Part shown: positions 1 to 8,219 of the stretch, in pieces | Layout of the letters: every line of letters starts with the position of its first letter | Numbering within the stretch: the stretch's first letter is position 1 | Source: JALOAR01 sp041649615 | GTDB lineage: Bacteria > Patescibacteriota > Minisyncoccia > UBA6257 > Colwellbacteraceae | Reading direction: 5' to 3' | NCBI GenBank assembly: GCA_041649615.1 | Contig: JBAZMT010000001.1 | Coordinates: forward strand, 1-64,000 | Length of the DNA stretch: 64,000 nt | Notes under the pieces: model-generated | What the model saw: only the letters and a program-made list of their open reading frames with translations | The model's database searches: none | Told to the model about the DNA's origin: nothing | Translations under genes and position numbers: made by a program

Positions 1-420
1 ATCGTAAAAAGGGACGAAAGAGAAAAAGTGCATCCGGGAAGATACGGCGTGCCCGGAGGCAAACTGGAATGGAAAGAGCTTGATATCTTACACCCCACGC
101 GAATGAACGGGGATGTGTATGATTTTGAAAATGCGGTTGAAAAATTACTCATCAGGGAAGCGATGGAAGAAGCGGGAATAGAGATAGATGATAATTTGAA
201 ATACATTAACAGCGTGGCATTTATACGGCCGGATGAGGTACCTGTAGTACTCGTAAAATTTACCGCAAAATACAAAAGAGGAGAAGTGAAACCCGAAGTC
301 GGAGGATTTACAGATTACGCGTGGGTGAATGAAGAAGAAGTGAAAGATTATCCGTGCATTGACGGAGTACCGGAGGAAGTCGCGAAAACGATAGAAATCT
401 TTAAAAATGGCAGAGATTAA
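1..420 (+). CDS. Nudix hydrolase, 5' end outside window
   Basis: The frame is open to base 1, so the true start lies upstream; the GTG at 28 is only the first internal start. A Nudix box is recognisable: GGKLE, then about twenty inserted residues, then REAMEEAGIE. Nudix enzymes cleave nucleoside diphosphates linked to another group, and the REXXEE glutamates bind the metal. The inserted segment between GGK.E and the RE helix is longer than usual and is shared with the Nudix gene at 624-1109, so the two look like tandem paralogues. The substrate cannot be read from the sequence. The last codons overlap the next gene by 14 bases, implying co-translation. Confidence 0.85.
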   Translation: MVKRDEREKVHPGRYGVPGGKLEWKELDILHPTRMNGDVYDFENAVEKLLIREAMEEAGIEIDDNLKYINSVAFIRPDEVPVVLVKFTAKYKRGEVKPEVGGFTDYAWVNEEEVKDYPCIDGVPEEVAKTIEIFKNGRD

Positions 421-622
421 ACCCGGAGTGTATCGACATTACAAAGGTCATGAGTATAAATTTATTGGGGTTGCAAAACACAGCGAGACGATGGAAGAGC
501 TCGTGATTTATGAAGACATTACCGATCCGTTACTCTTATGGGCGAGACCAAAAGAGATGTTTTTAAGCGATGTTGAATATAACGGTCAAACAATAAAAAG
601 ATTTACCTGGATAAGAGAATAA
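407..622 (+). CDS. DUF1653 family protein
   Basis: A 71-residue protein matching DUF1653: a GVYRHYKG start, the central block GVAKHSETMEELVIYED, and a WARPKEMF motif near the end. These are small single-domain cytosolic proteins of unknown biochemical role, often beside Nudix or other nucleotide-handling genes, as here. It starts inside the 3' end of the upstream Nudix gene and is followed after one base by another Nudix gene, so the three probably form one operon. There is no separate Shine-Dalgarno, consistent with translational coupling. Confidence 0.85.
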   Translation: MAEIKPGVYRHYKGHEYKFIGVAKHSETMEELVIYEDITDPLLLWARPKEMFLSDVEYNGQTIKRFTWIRE

Positions 623-623
623 A

Positions 624-1109
624 ATGGAAAATCAATACTTACACGAGGTAGCCATTACGGCCATTATCATAAAAGACGGAAAGTATTTGATAACCCGCCG
701 CTCGCCGAATAAAAAAAGATTCCCGGGAAAATGGACCGTGCCGGGAGGAAAAATGGAAACGAACGATTATCTCGCTTTGCCAAAAGATACGGAATTTTAT
801 TGGTATAACGTGCTTGAACGGACGCTCGCAAGAGAAGTAAAAGAAGAAGTGGGACTTGAAGTGAAAAACGTGGAATATCTAACGTCTCTTGCAACCGTGC
901 ATGAAGACGGAGCACCGTCTCTTGTCATATCCTGTTTTGCCGATTATATTTCGGGCGAAGTGAAATTGCAGGAAGGAGAAACGGACGCTTTTGAATGGGT
1001 AACGACCGAAGAATCTAAGAATTACGATTTAATGGACGGCATATACGAAGAGTTCGTGATGATAGATAAAATAAAACAGGGGAAGAGAGAGTCTTGGAAG
1101 AGAGAATAA
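624..1109 (+). CDS. Nudix hydrolase
   Basis: A 161-residue Nudix protein. The box is split: VPGGKMET, then about twenty residues, then REVKEEVGLE, keeping the metal-binding RE..EE core. The N-terminal strand with ITRRSPNK and the C-terminal FEWVTTEE segment are also typical of the fold. The same split box and a similar C-terminus occur in the partial gene at 1-420, suggesting tandem duplication. The substrate is unknown (house-cleaning of modified nucleotides is common in the family). It starts one base after the DUF1653 stop and ends at an intrinsic terminator. Confidence 0.88.
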   Translation: MENQYLHEVAITAIIIKDGKYLITRRSPNKKRFPGKWTVPGGKMETNDYLALPKDTEFYWYNVLERTLAREVKEEVGLEVKNVEYLTSLATVHEDGAPSLVISCFADYISGEVKLQEGETDAFEWVTTEESKNYDLMDGIYEEFVMIDKIKQGKRESWKRE

Positions 1110-1136
1110 AACGGCTTGTAAAAAGCCGTTTTTATT
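1108..1136 (+). terminator. Intrinsic terminator of the Nudix operon
   Basis: ACGGCTT and AAGCCGT form a 7-bp stem with a short loop, followed by a T-rich tract. It begins directly after the stop codon of the second Nudix gene. Confidence 0.85.
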
Positions 1137-1183
1137 GTAAGACTTTGGCTAGCTATTTCAGATCTTTATAAGGAGGAATTTGC

Positions 1184-2290
1184 ATGAAAGTCGGATTTTT
1201 ACCGAAAGTCTTTTTGACCGTTATTTTGGCAGCAGTCTTTACTTTCTCTTTCTCTTTTTCGGCTATGGCATGTCCCGGAGACCGGTTTAAAAATCCTTTT
1301 CCTGACGGTTTGCCTGACCCTCCGATAGTTTACCAGACGAAGCCCGTCTCTGAATTGCCGGAATCGGGGATGATGTGCCTTACTTTCGATGACGGTTTTA
1401 GCAAAGAAGGCATTATCCGAATTCTTGACTGTCTTAAGAAAGCGCAAGTGAAGTGCACTTTTTTCGTGATCGGCAGTCGCTGTCTAAAACCCTATCCTGA
1501 TCTTTGGAAGCGGGCTGCCGCGGAGGGGCATGAAATCGCTTATCACACCACGACCCACACATCCCTCACTTCCAAAAGTGATGAGTGGATCAAAAACGAC
1601 ATTTTGGCATGGGAGAAAATCGCAAAAGAAGTGCTCGGTGAAGACTATGTCATTCCGAAAATTGCCCGTCTTCCCGGAGGAGCCGGAGACAGAACCAAGC
1701 GGATTCTCAAATGTTTTAACGAAATGGGATACACCGTAATAAGGTGGAGCGCAGATACGTTATCCGGCCTTGGCGGAACAAAGGGAAATTACAGGTTTCC
1801 CAAAAAGGTCGCGCAGTACGTGCTAAATCACGCGAAAGTCGGCGCCATCATGCTTCAGCATTTCAATTCCTATGACGACAAGTCGGTATCTTTCTACATT
1901 CAAGAGCTTAAGACCAAGTACAAGCTTGGAAAGGTGACGGAAGCGCTTGAAGAAGCAGGATACTACGGAAAGGAAAGAAAAGCGGATTGGGAAAAGTGGA
2001 AGAAATGGAAAGAGAGAGAAGAACGCCGTTCACGTTACCCTTTTTGCTTTTATTCGTGTTTTCCAAGAGCTCCTTATCAGGGGCTCTTTTATTTTTCAAT
2101 GATATCTTTGAAACGGCGGACGAATTCTCTACGGCTGAATTTTTCCGCGGTTTTTGCGATTCTTTGCGGGTTAAAGGTAAGACTCTCAAATTTTCGAACA
2201 GCATTTATAAGCGCGTTCTCCGACTGTTCGCTCATAAAAAGACCGTTTATTTCGGGAATAATCATTTCCTTTGCGCCGGCGGAATTATAG
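1184..2290 (+). CDS. Secreted polysaccharide deacetylase (NodB family), possibly run-on 3' end
   Basis: The ATG at 1184 follows a strong SD (AGGAGG at 1171-1176). A signal peptide ends near AMAC (residue about 30). The NodB deacetylase motifs follow in order: TFDDGF (motif 1, catalytic Asp and metal Asp), HTTTH (motif 2, metal His), RLPGG (motif 3) and LQH (motif 5). The family removes acetyl groups from N-acetylated surface sugars such as peptidoglycan or exopolysaccharide, fitting the neighbouring sugar genes. The domain ends near residue 265, followed by a charged tail to residue 284. From codon 285 (TAC at 2036) the frame runs through a terminator hairpin and about 200 bases antisense to the next gene, so the last 84 residues are probably not natural coding sequence. 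Confidence 0.85.
   Translation: MKVGFLPKVFLTVILAAVFTFSFSFSAMACPGDRFKNPFPDGLPDPPIVYQTKPVSELPESGMMCLTFDDGFSKEGIIRILDCLKKAQVKCTFFVIGSRCLKPYPDLWKRAAAEGHEIAYHTTTHTSLTSKSDEWIKNDILAWEKIAKEVLGEDYVIPKIARLPGGAGDRTKRILKCFNEMGYTVIRWSADTLSGLGGTKGNYRFPKKVAQYVLNHAKVGAIMLQHFNSYDDKSVSFYIQELKTKYKLGKVTEALEEAGYYGKERKADWEKWKKWKEREERRSRYPFCFYSCFPRAPYQGLFYFSMISLKRRTNSLRLNFSAVFAILCGLKVRLSNFRTAFISAFSDCSLIKRPFISGIIISFAPAEL
2066..2095 (+). terminator. Terminator-like hairpin inside the deacetylase frame
   Basis: AAGAGCTCC pairs with GGGGCTCTT (one wobble) and is followed by a T-rich run. It sits where a terminator would be expected just after a stop near base 2038, although no stop codon is present there. Confidence 0.7.
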
Positions 2291-3168
2291 CCTAAGACGG
2301 GTACGCCGCAAGCCAAGGCTTCGGCGGCGACGAGACCGAAATCTTCGGTTTGCGGAAAGAGAAAAGCTTTGGCTCCTTGATAAAGCTCGCGAAGCTTTAG
2401 GGGATCGTGAATAAATCCGATAAATTCGGTATTCGGGGATCTATTTAGCGAATTTAATTTTTCGTATTCTCGTCCGTCACCGACTATTTTTACGGGATAC
2501 CCAAGTTCATTGAAGGCTCTAACGATAACGTCAAATTTCTTGTAGGGAAGAAAGCGACCGACCGCGAGATAATATCCGTCAGATGATCTCTCCTCCGCCG
2601 GATGGAAAAAATCGGTATTAACCGGAGGATAGATTACTTCCGAATCCCTCCCGTAAAATTTTTTGATCCGGTCGCGCGTATATTCGGAATTGGCGATTAT
2701 CACGTCCGCTTTGCGGGCAGTGGTTCTGTCCCATTTCTTAATCAATTCCGCGATCCCCCTAGCAAAAGGATAAAGCCAGCTTGGAAGAAATTCTTTAAGG
2801 TGAGTTTTGGGATCCCAAGCGTAACGGAGAAGAGCGTTGCAATAAAAAATATGGCGAGCGTTTTTGTGGCGCATCGCTTTGCCAAAACCAACGGAATTAG
2901 ATATGACAACATCGTAATCTTTGCCGAGATTCACTGAATGGGCGGCCAAGGGCATCAAAGGAATTGCAAAGCGATGTTTTTGTCTGATGAAGGGAGTATC
3001 AAGAAAACTGGTTTTTTTGATTTTATTTTCAAAGCGGCCGTTCAGGGCGTTTTTGTCGTAAAAAAGAGTATAAATGGGGGCGTCGGGATACATTTCCGTA
3101 AAAACTTCCAAAACTCTTTCGGCTCCGCCAAATTGATTTAAATAATCGTGAGTTAAAGCAACGCGCAT
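2089..3168 (-). CDS. Glycosyltransferase family 4
   Basis: A 359-residue GT-B glycosyltransferase. The N-terminus MRVALTHDY...GGAERV is the acceptor-side Rossmann fold with the GGAE motif of GT4. The C-terminal half has the donor-site pattern EDFGLVAAEALACG (E-x7-E type). It is WbaZ/mannosyltransferase-like and would transfer a sugar from a nucleotide-sugar donor to a lipid-linked or surface glycan at the inner membrane face. It is convergent with the deacetylase and divergent from the sugar transferase at 3348, forming a small envelope-polysaccharide group. A TATATT box lies about 10 bases upstream of the ATG and there is no SD. Donor sugar unknown. Confidence 0.88.
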   Translation of the reverse strand: MRVALTHDYLNQFGGAERVLEVFTEMYPDAPIYTLFYDKNALNGRFENKIKKTSFLDTPFIRQKHRFAIPLMPLAAHSVNLGKDYDVVISNSVGFGKAMRHKNARHIFYCNALLRYAWDPKTHLKEFLPSWLYPFARGIAELIKKWDRTTARKADVIIANSEYTRDRIKKFYGRDSEVIYPPVNTDFFHPAEERSSDGYYLAVGRFLPYKKFDVIVRAFNELGYPVKIVGDGREYEKLNSLNRSPNTEFIGFIHDPLKLRELYQGAKAFLFPQTEDFGLVAAEALACGVPVLGYNSAGAKEMIIPEINGLFMSEQSENALINAVRKFESLTFNPQRIAKTAEKFSRREFVRRFKDIIEK

Positions 3169-3211
3169 ATTTCTAATAATATAGAAATAGAAAAAACCTG
3201 CTACTTTGGAT

Positions 3212-3331
3212 AACCGGCGTTCTTTTCTCCAGCGAGAAAAGCCGCCTACATCTCGGATTTTTACCTATCTTCGCTTCGCTACGCCGAGGACCATTTAGCT
3301 TTTTTTAAAGCTTTTCCTATTTAGGAAAAAC
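3212..3331. repeat. Cluster of small inverted repeats between divergent genes
   Basis: The 180-base gap between the glycosyltransferase and sugar transferase genes holds several small dyads. CTTTTCTC at 3222 pairs with GAGAAAAG at 3234; AGCTTT and AAAGCT flank a T-run near 3298-3314; TTTTCC and GGAAAA lie near 3312-3330. No coding sequence is seen. A regulatory or terminator role is possible but not shown. Confidence 0.4.
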
Positions 3332-3347
3332 GATTAAATTTACTTAG

Positions 3348-3950
3348 GTGAATTATCCCGTTTGGAAAAGGATGATGGACGTAATTATATCCCTTGTTGT
3401 TATGGCGGTTTTTTTGCCGTTCCTGCCGTTTATAGCATTTGCGATAAGAATTGACTCAAGGGGACCGGTTTTCGTGGAGTGCGAACGCATATCGCGAGGA
3501 AAAAGAATAAAGGCGTATAAATTTCGTTCCATGATTTTGGGAGCGGAAAAAATGAAAAAAGAGTTGGAGCACTTGAACGACCGGGGTGACGGTCCTTTTT
3601 TTAAAATAAAAAATGATCCGCGGGTGACTAGATGCGGGAAAATCTTACGAGCGAGCAGAGTGGATGAAATACCGCAGGTAATAAACGTTTTGAAAGGCGA
3701 AATGGCAATCGTGGGTCCCAGGCCTCACGAACCCGAAGAGGTGGAGAAATATCCAGACGAATACAAACATTTGTCCGAATACAGAGCGGGGATAACGGGG
3801 ATATCCCAAATATCGGGTGCGAGCTCGCTTAACTGGAAAAAGGAACTTGCGTTTGATGCCGAGTACGTAAAAAACGTTACACTGATAAACGACTTAAAAA
3901 TAATTTTGAAAACTATTGCTATATTCTTTACCGAACCAACGGGAGTGTAA
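3348..3950 (+). CDS. Undecaprenyl-phosphate sugar phosphotransferase (bacterial sugar transferase)
   Basis: A 200-residue protein of the WbaP/EpsL-type catalytic domain. One N-terminal hydrophobic helix (residues about 8-32, MMDVIISLVVMAVFLPFLPF) is followed by KAYKFRSM, the R.DE.PQ.INVLKGEM segment and VGPRPHEPEE, all hallmark motifs. The family transfers a hexose-1-phosphate from a UDP-sugar to undecaprenyl phosphate, starting assembly of a surface polysaccharide. Start GTG at 3348, with a TTAAAT box a short distance upstream and no SD. It is followed by the DUF4012 gene on the same strand, a pairing common in CPR genomes. Confidence 0.92.
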   Translation: MNYPVWKRMMDVIISLVVMAVFLPFLPFIAFAIRIDSRGPVFVECERISRGKRIKAYKFRSMILGAEKMKKELEHLNDRGDGPFFKIKNDPRVTRCGKILRASRVDEIPQVINVLKGEMAIVGPRPHEPEEVEKYPDEYKHLSEYRAGITGISQISGASSLNWKKELAFDAEYVKNVTLINDLKIILKTIAIFFTEPTGV

Positions 3951-3957
3951 AAAAAAG

Positions 3958-3991
3958 AACTCACAAATCACAAAAACTAACTCACAAGATT
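3958..3991. repeat. ACTCACAA-type dispersed repeat
   Basis: Two copies of ACTCACAA separated by CA-rich sequence, in the gap before the DUF4012 gene. The same word recurs at 8612-8657 before prfB. Confidence 0.5.
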
Positions 3992-4029
3992 AGGATTTGG
4001 AAGTCAAAAACTGTTATAATTTTTATCGG

Positions 4030-5994
4030 ATGCAGAAAAATAACATTTCTTATCTTTTAACCGACGTTAAACACCCAAGCCGGAAGAAAGCATCGGCTTT
4101 TGCACCGACAAAAAGAAGATTTGAACTTGCGGGAATCGGAGCGGGAAGAAAGAGAGAGAGCTCCCTGCGTTTTGCGGCCATTATGATCATGCTTGTGCTT
4201 ATTTCATGCGGCATGGCCGCTTGGGAGATCAAAGAAAACGCCATGGGAACGGTTCTTGAGGCTTACAAAAACTTTCTTTCTGCCGCCGATTCGGCCAAGC
4301 GATACGATACGGAAGCGATGGGGAAGAGCCTTGCAAAAGCAGGCGCGGGTATAGAAACGATCGGCGCTTATTCGGGTATTTTGAGTATTATTCCCACATT
4401 TAAGGAAATGCCGTCAATCATTTCCGCGCTTAAGGATTTTAACGTAACGGCATTTTCAGTCGCACGCGAAGCAGAGACTTTAAAGAGAGATGCCTTTTCG
4501 TTGGTTTGGAACGACGGAGACAAACTTATTTCGCAGCTTGAAAACATAAGAAGCCAGCTCCGATCAATGACCGACTCATTCTCGCGAATACGAAACGGAG
4601 TGTCTTCCTTCGGACTAGGAATATTTGGCAATGATTCGGCTAATTATCTTTCTCTTCATTCCGAAATGAGCGATACGGCGGATCTTTTGGACGGCGCGAT
4701 AAATTTGCTTAAGGGAGAAAGCAATTTGGTGATATTTTTCATGAATGATTCGGAGATGAGGGCAACTGGCGGGTTTATAGGGAGCTATGCAACCGTAAAA
4801 ATAAGGGATGGAGAAATAAAAGACATGTCGGTGAACGACATTTACTATCCCGATAAATTCCTTACGGAGAAAGTCGTTCCGCCAACACCTATGATGGGGT
4901 TGACTACGGATTGGGAGGCGAGAGACGCCAACTGGTTCATTGACTTTCCAACTTCCGCTTCCAAGGTAATCGGCTTTTTGGAAAAGTCTCCGGTTTATAA
5001 GGACGAGGGAATTACGTTTAACGGAGCGATAGCCATGAATCACAAAGTGGTAACGGATATATTGAAAATTACGGGTCCCATTGAATTACCGGACTACGGG
5101 GTTGTTTTGGATCAGACCAATTTTCTTTCCGAGGTGCAAAAGGAAGTCTCAAGGGATTCAACTTTGCGCGGAGGGGAACGCAAAAACATTTTGAAATCGC
5201 TTTTACCGGAAGTTATTTCGCGCATTCAGAAAATGTCCGTATTGGACAAGGAAGAACTCGTGAGGGCCGCGAATCAAAGACTTGATAATAAGGATATCCA
5301 ACTTTATTTCACCGATAAAAGGCTTGAAAATTTTGCGTCCAAATCGTCCTGGGCGGGAGAGGTATACCAAACTCCAGCTTCGGAATACGGTGATTATCTC
5401 GCAGTCTCCGTTTCAAATATCGGCGGAGAGAAGACGGACGCTTACATCAGGCAAAAGGTGACTCTCAAGAGCGCGATAAGCGCTTCGGGCGCCATATCAG
5501 ACAAACTTTCCGTGAAGAGGATTCACGAAGGAGATCAGGCAAAAGAAGTTTTTTATCGGGCTAAAAATCAGGCCTACATAAAAACGCTTGTGCCGCGGGG
5601 AGCCAAACTCACGGGAACTGCGGGCGAAACGATAAAAACGGTAGTAGCGGCGATTAATTACGAAAAGAACGGTTATGCGACGGATGGGGACGTGAAGCTC
5701 TATGAAGAGGGAATAGAATCGGGAAAAACGGTTTTTGGAAAATGGCTTACCGTTCTAGCCGGAAGTGACAAGGAATTGACGATGGAATACGAATATTCGG
5801 GATCCCGTTTTCCGGCGGACGGAAAGTTCAGATTCGTGTACGAAAAACAATCGGGAGTCAATTCAATGTTCGCGTATTCGGTGCAGGCGCCTCCGGGATA
5901 TGTATTTAAAGAAACGGGAACGTCAATGTATGAATACGAAAGCACGAATTTACCGGCGAGATTAATTGTTGATTTGACCCTTCAAAGGCTATAG
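4030..5994 (+). CDS. DUF4012 surface protein
   Basis: A 654-residue protein from ATG 4030. A TATAAT at 4015-4020 leaves only 9 bases before this ATG, so a leaderless start is preferred over the upstream in-frame TTG at 3997. A cytosolic basic N-terminus is followed by one transmembrane segment (about residues 45-65). The extracytoplasmic part carries the DUF4012 signature around MNDSEMRATGGFIGSY and the later INDIYYPD-like block. DUF4012 proteins are found with sugar transferases and glycosyltransferases in CPR and Actinobacteria and are presumed to act in envelope glycan attachment or transfer; no reaction is proven. lepA follows after 9 bases. Confidence 0.88.
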   Translation: MQKNNISYLLTDVKHPSRKKASAFAPTKRRFELAGIGAGRKRESSLRFAAIMIMLVLISCGMAAWEIKENAMGTVLEAYKNFLSAADSAKRYDTEAMGKSLAKAGAGIETIGAYSGILSIIPTFKEMPSIISALKDFNVTAFSVAREAETLKRDAFSLVWNDGDKLISQLENIRSQLRSMTDSFSRIRNGVSSFGLGIFGNDSANYLSLHSEMSDTADLLDGAINLLKGESNLVIFFMNDSEMRATGGFIGSYATVKIRDGEIKDMSVNDIYYPDKFLTEKVVPPTPMMGLTTDWEARDANWFIDFPTSASKVIGFLEKSPVYKDEGITFNGAIAMNHKVVTDILKITGPIELPDYGVVLDQTNFLSEVQKEVSRDSTLRGGERKNILKSLLPEVISRIQKMSVLDKEELVRAANQRLDNKDIQLYFTDKRLENFASKSSWAGEVYQTPASEYGDYLAVSVSNIGGEKTDAYIRQKVTLKSAISASGAISDKLSVKRIHEGDQAKEVFYRAKNQAYIKTLVPRGAKLTGTAGETIKTVVAAINYEKNGYATDGDVKLYEEGIESGKTVFGKWLTVLAGSDKELTMEYEYSGSRFPADGKFRFVYEKQSGVNSMFAYSVQAPPGYVFKETGTSMYEYESTNLPARLIVDLTLQRL

Positions 5995-6003
5995 AGTCAG
6001 CGG

Positions 6004-7776
6004 ATGGATTCCATTCGGAATTTCGTAATTATCGCCCATATAGACCACGGCAAGTCCACTCTTGCCGATCGGATGCTTGAGATAACCGAAACGGTGCAGC
6101 CGAGACAGATGAAGCCGCAGTATTTGGATCAAATGGAGCTTGAGCGGGAGAGAGGAATAACCATCAAGATGACGCCTGTCCGGATGGCTTACAACTTGAA
6201 CGGGAAAAAGTACGAACTCAATTTAATAGACACCCCCGGACACAGCGATTTCGGATATGAAGTTTCGCGCGCGCTTACCGCCGTTGAAGGAGCGGTATTA
6301 CTGGTTGACGCGACTCAAGGACTGCAAGCGCAAACGATAGCCAATTACGAAGCGGCGAAGAAAGCGGGACTAAAAATTATCGGCTGCGTGAATAAGATCG
6401 ATCTGAATCCTCCGGGAATTGAAGAGGTTGTTAAAGAACTCGCTCGGCTTATTCACGAGAGTCCGGAAAACATATACCGCGTTTCGGCAAAGACGGGAGA
6501 AGGCTTAGGAGAATTAATGGAAGGAATAATCCGGTTCACGCCGCCGCCCAGCCCGCCGGCTGGTGGAAATCCGCCGGCTCACGGAGGAAAACAGGCTTTG
6601 ATTTTTGATTCGGTTTATGATGATCATAAAGGCATTATCGCTTATGTCCGGATATTTTCGGGATCGTTCAAGTCAAAAGAAAGTTCAAAGCTTGTCGGCG
6701 CGGACAAGCAATTTATGGCAAAAGAAATCGGAATGTTCGTACCCAATCCCAAACCGGTGGAGGAGCTTGCCGAAGGGGAAATAGGTTACATTGCAACCGG
6801 TATAAAAGATCCGGGAGTTTTGCGCATAGGAGACACGATCGGGGATAATCCTCTTCCCGGATTTACGCCTCCGAATCCGGTTGTCTTCGTTTCCATTTAT
6901 CCGAGCGACGGAGGAGAATATGACGATCTGAAATCGGCGCTCAATAAACTTCGATTAATGGATTCATCCGTTACTTTAGCGCCCGATCACAGCGAGGTTT
7001 TGGGACGCGGTTTCAAAGCCGGATTTTTGGGTAGACTTCATTTTGAAATAGTAACGGCCAGATTAGAACGCGAATTTGGACTCAAAGTCGTTACGAGCTT
7101 TCCTTCGGTCGCATACAAGCTGATTACGAGAACCGGCGAACGCGTGATTGAAAGTCCGAAAGATTTTCCCGAAGAATACATAAAAGCGGAAGAGCCGATC
7201 GTGGCTTTAAAAATAATGACGCCAAAGGAATATTTGGGACGAGTGATGTCTCTGCGAGATTTTTTCCGAATGTCTGAGGAAGAAACCGATTCTTTTGAAG
7301 ATAGAATAATAATTTCCGCCAAAATGCCGCTTGCGGAGCTTGTATCTGACTTTGACGACAAATTAAAATCGGTTTCTTTGGGCTATGCTTCTTTCAGCTA
7401 TGAGTTTTTCGGATATGCTCCCGCGTCACTCACTAAGCTGGAAGTGGTTCTTGCGGGCGAAGAAATCCCCGGACTTACAAGGATAGTCTATAAGGAAGAT
7501 GCTCCGAGAATCGCGAGGAAACTCGCGGAGGATTTGAAAAATCTTTTGCCGCGAGCGCTTTTCGTACAATCCATACAGGTAAAAGATTCATCTAGAATTC
7601 TCGCGAGAGAAGACATTCCGGCGCTCAAAAAAGACGTTACGGGTTATCTATACGGAGGAGATAGGACGAGAAAAGTGAAACTTTGGGAAAAACAGAAAAA
7701 AGGGAAGAAAAAACTCAAGGAGAGGGGAAAAGTGACCATTGCTCCCGAAGTTTTTAAAGAACTGTTGAAAAAATAG
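6004..7776 (+). CDS. lepA: Elongation factor 4 (LepA)
   Basis: A 590-residue ribosome back-translocase GTPase. G1 AHIDHGKST (residues 11-19), the ERERGITIK switch region, G3 DTPGH (76-80) and G4 NKID are intact, followed by the EF4-specific C-terminal domain. It sits 9 bases after the DUF4012 stop and has no SD. An oddity: in the linker after the G domain, where relatives have about seven residues between IPPP and QALI, this protein has SPPAGGNPPAHGG. That stretch is encoded by a CCGCCGGCTGG-type repeat also seen in non-coding parts of the window. Confidence 0.97.
   Translation: MDSIRNFVIIAHIDHGKSTLADRMLEITETVQPRQMKPQYLDQMELERERGITIKMTPVRMAYNLNGKKYELNLIDTPGHSDFGYEVSRALTAVEGAVLLVDATQGLQAQTIANYEAAKKAGLKIIGCVNKIDLNPPGIEEVVKELARLIHESPENIYRVSAKTGEGLGELMEGIIRFTPPPSPPAGGNPPAHGGKQALIFDSVYDDHKGIIAYVRIFSGSFKSKESSKLVGADKQFMAKEIGMFVPNPKPVEELAEGEIGYIATGIKDPGVLRIGDTIGDNPLPGFTPPNPVVFVSIYPSDGGEYDDLKSALNKLRLMDSSVTLAPDHSEVLGRGFKAGFLGRLHFEIVTARLEREFGLKVVTSFPSVAYKLITRTGERVIESPKDFPEEYIKAEEPIVALKIMTPKEYLGRVMSLRDFFRMSEEETDSFEDRIIISAKMPLAELVSDFDDKLKSVSLGYASFSYEFFGYAPASLTKLEVVLAGEEIPGLTRIVYKEDAPRIARKLAEDLKNLLPRALFVQSIQVKDSSRILAREDIPALKKDVTGYLYGGDRTRKVKLWEKQKKGKKKLKERGKVTIAPEVFKELLKK
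6553..6588 (+). repeat. CCGCCGGCT palindromic repeat inside lepA
   Basis: CCGCCGGCTGGTGG followed after AAAT by a second CCGCCGGCT. The core matches the intergenic copies at 8602-8614 (same strand) and 26714-26727 (opposite orientation). It is read in frame as Pro/Ala/Gly-rich residues within LepA. Confidence 0.7.
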
Positions 7777-7801
7777 GATTTTTCCCCGTAAAATAAGGCT
7801 G

Positions 7802-8077
7802 ATGGGGAAATACGTTCTTTTTGCGATATTCATTACGGCAATCGGGTTTGTCGGCTATCAAACGTACGGCATGCTCAGAGATTATAGAGATCTTTCGGGC
7901 GAAGTATCGGAGGCAAAAGACGGAGCGAATCGCTTAACGAACGAGAACGAAGAATTAAAAGAAAGAATAGAATATCTCGGAAAACCGGAGAACCTCATCA
8001 AAGAAATTAAATCGCGATTCAACTATCGTTTGCCTGACGAAAGAACGATAATTGTGGCGCCGGAAAGAAATAATTAG
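7802..8077 (+). CDS. FtsB/DivIC-like cell division protein
   Basis: A 91-residue protein: a short cytosolic start, one transmembrane helix (residues about 4-22), then a charged coiled coil rich in E/K (SGEVSEAKDGANRLTNENEEL). The segment NLIKEIKSRFNYRLPDE resembles the post-coil region of septum-formation initiator proteins. FtsB/DivIC bridges FtsL and the peptidoglycan synthase complex at the septum. A TAAAAT box (7789-7794) lies 7 bases before the ATG, with no SD, giving a probable leaderless start. The exact orthologue (FtsB, DivIC or FtsL) cannot be told from sequence alone. Confidence 0.8.
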   Translation: MGKYVLFAIFITAIGFVGYQTYGMLRDYRDLSGEVSEAKDGANRLTNENEELKERIEYLGKPENLIKEIKSRFNYRLPDERTIIVAPERNN

Positions 8078-8083
8078 AATAAT

Positions 8084-8131
8084 CCGCTTACGCGCGAACT
8101 ATCGACAGGCTTTGCCATGCCGTAGTCGCGC
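8084..8131. other. Imperfect hairpin upstream of tRNA-Gly
   Basis: GCGCGAACTA near 8093 pairs with TAGTCGCGC near 8123 with one bulge. The 8078-8659 stretch has no protein gene; it holds this hairpin, tRNA-Gly, a duplicated tRNA end with several hairpins, tRNA-Thr and short repeats. Confidence 0.4.
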
Positions 8132-8146
8132 TTCAGCGTGACGAAT

Positions 8147-8217
8147 GCGGGATTAGTATAGTGGCAATATACGACCTTCCCAAGGTTGAGACGCGGGTCC
8201 GATTCCCGTATCCCGCT
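8147..8217 (+). tRNA. tRNA-Gly (anticodon CCC)
   Basis: Cloverleaf from GCGGGAT to ATCCCGC (7-bp acceptor stem) with discriminator T at 8217. The anticodon loop is TTCCCAA, giving CCC. The T arm contains GGGTCCGATTCCC (a C replaces the first T of the usual TTCGA loop). CCA is not encoded. An intrinsic terminator follows directly. Confidence 0.93.
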
Positions 8218-8219
8218 CA

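Noticed and set aside
1987..2295. Alternative frame overlapping the deacetylase end as a separate gene
   Set aside because: It has no SD or -10 box, runs through the terminator and lies antisense to the glycosyltransferase.
8084..8131. A degenerate tRNA or T-box upstream of tRNA-Gly
   Set aside because: Only one imperfect hairpin is visible; no cloverleaf, no T-box motif and no specifier loop.
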